A DNA stretch of 64,000 nt from BP-191 sp035940575 (GTDB lineage: Bacteria > Actinomycetota > Actinomycetes > BP-191), in contig DASZER010000011.1 of the NCBI GenBank assembly GCA_035940575.1, positions 21,707 through 85,706 on the forward strand, written 5' to 3'. The position numbers and the translations under genes are program-made. This document shows positions 60,378 through 64,000 of the stretch, piece after piece (position 1 is the first letter of the stretch; every line of letters begins with the position of its first letter). The notes beneath the pieces are model-generated. The model had not been told where the DNA came from. It saw nothing but the letters and a program-made list of their open reading frames with translations, and ran no database searches.

Positions 60378-61335
60378 GGTGCGCGACCTGTCGATCCGCT
60401 TCGGCGGCCTGCAGGCGCTGGAGGGCGTGAGCCTCGACGTCAACGAGTGGGAGATCGTCGGCCTCATCGGCCCGAACGGCGCGGGCAAGACGACGGCGTT
60501 CAACTGCATCACCGGCTTCTACCGCCCCGACACGGGCACGGTCCGCTACCGGGGCCAGGACGTCACGCGCGTGCCGCCGCACCGCAAGGCCGCGATGGGC
60601 TTCGGGCGGACGTTCCAGAACGTCGGCATGGTGAAGTCGTCGACCGTCGTCGAGAACCTCAAGACCGCCCAGCACGCGAAGGTCGACTACGACGTCGCGT
60701 CCGGCCTGATCGGCGCGTCGCGGACGTGGGCGGAGGAGCGCGCGCTCGCCGCGCGCGCCGACGCGATCCTGGAGCTGCTCGGCCTCTCCGCGATCCGCGA
60801 CAACGTCGTGGGCGGCCTGTCCTACGGCACGTTGAAGCTACTGGAGCTCGGCTGCGCCCTGGCGACCGACCCCGACGTGCTGCTGCTGGACGAGCCGTCG
60901 TCGGGCATGGGCCCGGAGGAGTCGGAGGAGCTCGGCGACCGGCTGCTGGCGCTGCGCCAGGAGTTCGGCCTGACGATGCTGCTCATCGAGCATCACGTGC
61001 CGCTGGTCCTGCGGGTGTGCGACCACGTCTACGTCCTGAACTTCGGCCGCCTGCTGGCCGAGGGCCAGCCCTCGGTGATCCAGACGCACCCCGAGGTCGT
61101 GGCGGCGTACCTCGGCGGCGAGGCGCCCGAGGCGCTGGCCGCGACGCAGGAGACGCCCGAGGACGCCGTGCTCGACGCCGAGATCCACTCCGCGGTGGAG
61201 GCCGAGCCCGCGAAGCGCGCGCCCCGCAAGGCGCCCGCCAAGAAGGCCGCGCCGCGCAAGCGCGCCGCCGCCGCGCCTGCCGCCCCCGCCCCTGCCGACG
61301 ACGAGCCGACGGAGGACACCGATGGCGCTGCTTGA
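60364..61335 (+). CDS. livG: branched-chain amino-acid type ABC ATPase LivG with Ala/Lys/Pro-rich tail
   Basis: The 323-residue protein has Walker A GPNGAGKTTAF, the LivG-type segment GFGRTFQNVGMVKSSTVVEN, the signature LSYGTLKLLELGCAL (variant of LSYGxQR), Walker B DVLLLDEPSSGMG and switch His in LLIEHHVPLVLRV. After residue ~265 a tail rich in Ala, Lys, Pro and Arg follows (KRAPRKAPAKKAAPRKR), not seen in typical LivG and reminiscent of histone H1-like tails. It starts at GTG 60364 and overlaps LivF by 14 bp. Confidence 0.93.
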   Translation: MSVLEVRDLSIRFGGLQALEGVSLDVNEWEIVGLIGPNGAGKTTAFNCITGFYRPDTGTVRYRGQDVTRVPPHRKAAMGFGRTFQNVGMVKSSTVVENLKTAQHAKVDYDVASGLIGASRTWAEERALAARADAILELLGLSAIRDNVVGGLSYGTLKLLELGCALATDPDVLLLDEPSSGMGPEESEELGDRLLALRQEFGLTMLLIEHHVPLVLRVCDHVYVLNFGRLLAEGQPSVIQTHPEVVAAYLGGEAPEALAATQETPEDAVLDAEIHSAVEAEPAKRAPRKAPAKKAAPRKRAAAAPAAPAPADDEPTEDTDGAA

Positions 61336-62026
61336 GGTCGACGGCCTGCGCACCGGCTACGGCATCCTGCCCGTCCTGCAGGGCATCTCGTTCAACGTCG
61401 AGGAGGGGCAGACGGCGGTCATGTTCGGCCTCAACGGCGCCGGCAAGACCACGACCGTCAACTGCATCGCCGGGCTGCTCCCCGCGTGGTCGGGCCAGAT
61501 CCGCTTCGACGGCGTGAACATCGCGAGCCTGGCGCCGCCGAAGATCGTCAAGCACGGCGTCGCGCTCGTCCCCGAGGGCCGCCGCGTCTGGCCCGCGCTG
61601 TCGGTGATGACGAACCTGCGCCTGGGCGCCTGGACCCGCAAGAACGGCCGCGAGGTGCAGGAGTCGATCGAGCAGGTGTTCGGCTACTTCCCGAGGCTGG
61701 ACGAGCGCAAGGACCAGCTCGCGGGAACGCTCTCCGGCGGCGAGCAGCAGATGCTCGCGATCGGCCGCGCGCTGATGGCGAGGCCGCGGCTCATGCTCAT
61801 CGACGAGGCGTCGCTCGGCCTGTCGCCGAAGCTCGCGCAGACGGTGTTCCAGGTCGTCTCGCAGATCAACGACGCGGGCACGACCGTCGTCATCGTGGAG
61901 CAGAACGTCGGCGTGCTCCCGTACGCCGACCAGGCCCTGATCATGGAGAAGGGCACCCTGACGTTCGACGGGCGCGGCGAGGACCTCGAGCGCTCCGGCG
62001 ACCTCCGCAAGACCTACCTGGGGTAG
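61322..62026 (+). CDS. livF: branched-chain amino-acid type ABC ATPase LivF
   Basis: The 234-residue protein has FGLNGAGKTTTVNCIAGLL (Walker A), EGRRVWPALSVMTNLRLGAW (the LivF-type segment), LSGGEQQMLAIGRALM (signature), RLMLIDEASLGLSP (Walker B) and VEQNVGVLPYADQALIMEKG (switch region, Gln/Asn in place of His as is normal for LivF). It forms the second nucleotide-binding subunit. It is the last transporter gene of the operon; the DinB-like gene starts 5 bp later. Confidence 0.94.
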   Translation: MALLEVDGLRTGYGILPVLQGISFNVEEGQTAVMFGLNGAGKTTTVNCIAGLLPAWSGQIRFDGVNIASLAPPKIVKHGVALVPEGRRVWPALSVMTNLRLGAWTRKNGREVQESIEQVFGYFPRLDERKDQLAGTLSGGEQQMLAIGRALMARPRLMLIDEASLGLSPKLAQTVFQVVSQINDAGTTVVIVEQNVGVLPYADQALIMEKGTLTFDGRGEDLERSGDLRKTYLG

Positions 62027-62031
62027 GGGCG

Positions 62032-62796
62032 GTGCCGTCGTTCGGCCGCTCCGACGACCTCACCGGCGCGGAGTTCGCGGACACCAGCCTGCGCCGCGCG
62101 CGGTTCGTCGGCGTCGACCTGTCCGGCGCGGTGCTGCGCGGCGTCGCGGTGCGCGACGTCGAGGTCGAGTCGCCGTGGCTGTTCGAGGGCGGGACGTTGC
62201 GGGTCAACGGCATCGACGTCGTCCCGCTCGTCGACGCCGAGCTGGACCGCCACTTCCCCGGCCGCGCCGAGCGCAACGCCGCCGACCCGGCCGGGCTGCG
62301 TTCGGCCTGGGCCGCGGTCGAGGCGGCCTGGGCTCCCGTGATGGAGCGCGCCGCCGCGATGCCGCCCGGCGCCGTGGACGCGCGGGTCGGCGGCGAGTGG
62401 TCGTTCGCGCAGACGCTGCGGCACCTCGTGATGGCCACGGACGTCTGGCTGCGCAAGGCCGTCCTCCGGATCGAACGGCCGTTCCACCCGCTGGGGCTCG
62501 CCGGCCCCGGCGCGGAGGAGGAGGGGCTCGACATGTCGGTGTTCGCGACGGGGACGCCGACGTACGCCGAGGTGCTCGACGCGCGCGCGGAGCGGGTCGC
62601 GATGATGCGCGACCACCTCGCGAGGGTGACGCCCGAGGAGCTGGACGAGCCGCGCCCGAACCCGTGGGCGCCGCAGTACCAGGACACCGTGCGGTCGTGC
62701 CTCCACGTCGTCATCGGCGAGGAGTGGGAGCACCTGCGCTACGCCGTGCGCGACCTCGACGCGCTGGCCGCCGCGCCGGGCGGGCCCGGGGACTAG
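62032..62796 (+). CDS. DinB-like protein with N-terminal pentapeptide-like segment
   Basis: The 254-residue protein starts LTGAEFADTSLRRARFVGVDLSG, a run of A(D/N)Lxx-type pentapeptide-like repeats, and then has a DinB four-helix region (residues ~85-240): GGEWSFAQTLRHLVMATDVW (with His), RVAMMRDHLARVTPEELDEP and LHVVIGEEWEHLRYAVRDLD with the third His of the metal site. DinB-fold proteins include thiol-dependent transferases and hydrolases. The substrate is unknown. GTG 62032 is the likely start. It may be co-transcribed with the liv genes. Confidence 0.8.
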   Translation: MPSFGRSDDLTGAEFADTSLRRARFVGVDLSGAVLRGVAVRDVEVESPWLFEGGTLRVNGIDVVPLVDAELDRHFPGRAERNAADPAGLRSAWAAVEAAWAPVMERAAAMPPGAVDARVGGEWSFAQTLRHLVMATDVWLRKAVLRIERPFHPLGLAGPGAEEEGLDMSVFATGTPTYAEVLDARAERVAMMRDHLARVTPEELDEPRPNPWAPQYQDTVRSCLHVVIGEEWEHLRYAVRDLDALAAAPGGPGD

Positions 62797-63293
62797 CCGA
62801 GGGTCGTGACGTTGCTCTGCTGCCCGTCGGGGGCGCAGACGCGGCAGGGGTTGAGGAAGCGCGCCTGCGCCTCCTCCGGCGTCAGGTACGTCACGTCCTC
62901 GCGGCCGTCGACGAGGCGGCACTCGGGCCGGTGGTACGACGCGCTGCCGGCCGCGACGAGCCCGCGCAGGTCGCGGGGCGCGCCGCCGCCCGAGCCGAGG
63001 ATGCCCCGGTCGAGCGCGGCGAGGAGCTCGTCGTACTTCGCCTCCATGCGCGCGCGGTCCACGCGGGCGGCGTTGATCATCATCATCGTGCAGCCGAGGC
63101 CGACGAGGCAGACGCCGAGCAGGCCGCCGGAGACGAGGTACGGCATCTGCGCCGCGACGAGCGGCTCGCCGGCGGCGCCGTTCCAGGCGAACAGGATCGA
63201 GAGCAGGCCGAGCCCGACCAGGATCAGGGAGAACCCGCCGCCCAGGCGGCCGAAGCCCTTCTTGAGCCGCAGGTGGAAGTCGTTGCCGGCCAT
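62793..63293 (-). CDS. membrane protein with C-terminal His/Cys motif
   Basis: The 166-residue protein has two predicted transmembrane helices (FSLILVGLGLLSILFAW and VSGGLLGVCLVGLGCTMMMI) joined by a short loop. A cytoplasmic helical region follows, then a C-terminal segment SYHRPECRLVDGREDVTYLT followed by RFLNPCRVCAP. The pattern Y-H-x3-C ... P-C-x2-C resembles the zinc-binding module of Ada-type proteins and some nucleases. Function unknown. The end overlaps the convergent DinB-like gene by 4 bp. Confidence 0.75.
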   Translation of the reverse strand: MAGNDFHLRLKKGFGRLGGGFSLILVGLGLLSILFAWNGAAGEPLVAAQMPYLVSGGLLGVCLVGLGCTMMMINAARVDRARMEAKYDELLAALDRGILGSGGGAPRDLRGLVAAGSASYHRPECRLVDGREDVTYLTPEEAQARFLNPCRVCAPDGQQSNVTTLG

Positions 63294-63359
63294 CGTGCCC
63301 CTCGCTCTCGGTGGTGCGTTCGAGTATGAGGGATTCGCGATCTCCGGCGGGAGTCCTGT

Positions 63360-64000
63360 CTAACGCCGCCCGCGCCGGGCGCGCAGGTAGTCGCTGACGA
63401 CGTAGTCGCCGAGCCGGTCCGACGCGGGCGCGAAGACGCGGCCGCCGTTGAGCTTCGCGAGCCGCTCGACGAAGTGCACGAGCCGCGGCTCGTCGTCCAG
63501 CATGAAGACGTTGATGGTCGCGCCGGCGCGGGTCAGCTTCACGACCTCGTTCATCGTGAGGTCCACGGTCTCCGGCAACGGCGGCCACGCGAAGAACGGC
63601 TCGCCGTTGCGCATCAGGTGCGCGGTCGGCTCGCCGTCGGTGACCACGAGCACGACGTGCTCGGAGTCCGGGTACCGCGCGAGCTGGCGCCCGGCGATCA
63701 TCAGCGCGTGCTGGAGGTTGGTGCCCTGCACCATGTCCCACGACAGCCCGGCCAGGTCGGCGGGCCGCAGCTCCCGCGCGTAGTCGCTGAACCCGACGAT
63801 GTGGATGCGGTCCTGGGGGAACCTCGTCGTCACGAGCGAGTGCAACGCCAGCGCGGTCGACTTGGCGATGCCCCACGTGCCGCGCAGCGCCATCGAGTAC
63901 GACAGGTCGACCAGGAGGGCGACCGCGGCGCCGGTGCGCCGCTCGGTCTCCACGACCTCGAAGTCCTCGACCGCCAGCCCGAGCCCGCGCCGGCCGGTCA
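63360..64000 (-). CDS. von Willebrand factor A domain protein, partial (5' end outside window)
   Basis: The frame is open to the window edge. The visible ~213 residues contain a VWA domain with the MIDAS metal site: ALLVDLSYSMALRG (D-x-S-x-S form), a Thr in VQGTNLQHALMIA, and VVLVVTDGEPTAHLM with the Asp. It matches the cytoplasmic VWA proteins encoded next to MoxR-type ATPases, in which the N-terminus is a helical region; that part is missing here. A GTG at 63953 is internal. The gene upstream cannot be seen. Confidence 0.85.
   Translation of the reverse strand, partial: TGRRGLGLAVEDFEVVETERRTGAAVALLVDLSYSMALRGTWGIAKSTALALHSLVTTRFPQDRIHIVGFSDYARELRPADLAGLSWDMVQGTNLQHALMIAGRQLARYPDSEHVVLVVTDGEPTAHLMRNGEPFFAWPPLPETVDLTMNEVVKLTRAGATINVFMLDDEPRLVHFVERLAKLNGGRVFAPASDRLGDYVVSDYLRARRGRR

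Overview
The window comes from a high-GC actinobacterium (Actinomycetota). By eye the G+C content is above 70%, GTG and occasional TTG starts are common, and neighbouring genes often overlap by 4 bp. The core block (tRNA-Gln, glmU, prs, rplY, pth, mfd, PpiC lipoprotein, mazG, eno, ftsB, DUF501, ppx) follows the conserved actinobacterial order. An F420-type PPOX protein, a type II NADH dehydrogenase and many lipoproteins fit the same phylum. I cannot place the genus.

Layout. 1-2.5 kb: a KTSC fragment, two paralogous membrane proteins, a TetR regulator and a fatty-acid desaturase on the minus strand. 2.6-23.5 kb: the housekeeping locus above, interrupted by a minus-strand pair (5.2-7.3 kb) and by an acetyltransferase and a methyltransferase between pth and mfd. 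It ends with a GH25 lysozyme, a dienelactone hydrolase, an ABC exporter and a family 5 uracil-DNA glycosylase. 23.5-33 kb: an accessory stretch with six small secreted peptides, an NDH-2 reading frame running into a PIN toxin module, an unusual tRNA with anticodon UAA, a phospholipid mini-operon whose last gene is frameshifted, a PET-hydrolase-like cutinase and an AurF-type diiron oxygenase. 33-35 kb: argS and, just upstream of it, a tRNA-Thr(UGU) whose D arm is split by about 190 nt of self-complementary sequence. 35-46 kb: secreted and lipoproteins, a sugar dehydrogenase, an M1-type peptidase, a sensor kinase, a thiolase, a GDSL hydrolase and an ABC-F ATPase. 46.5-51.4 kb: transsulfuration genes (cbs, metB) coupled to three tandem paralogous lipoproteins. 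51.4-55.5 kb: a MarR-controlled ABC exporter, a duplicated hairpin repeat and an MFS transporter. 55.6-62 kb: a branched-chain amino-acid type ABC operon led by an anchored surface protein. The end holds a DinB-like protein, a membrane protein and a truncated VWA protein.

Most interesting: the interrupted tRNA-Thr (34742-35010), which looks like an undescribed D-arm intron or a small insertion; the secreted-peptide family, several members of which have a full-length GGAGGTGA ribosome-binding site; the tRNA with a Leu(UAA) anticodon but no long variable arm; the cutinase with all the active-site features of PET hydrolases; and the NDH-2/antitoxin/PIN arrangement.

Coordinates of very short genes and of starts were worked out by hand from codons and ribosome-binding sites. 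Functions of unnamed membrane proteins and lipoproteins are unknown.
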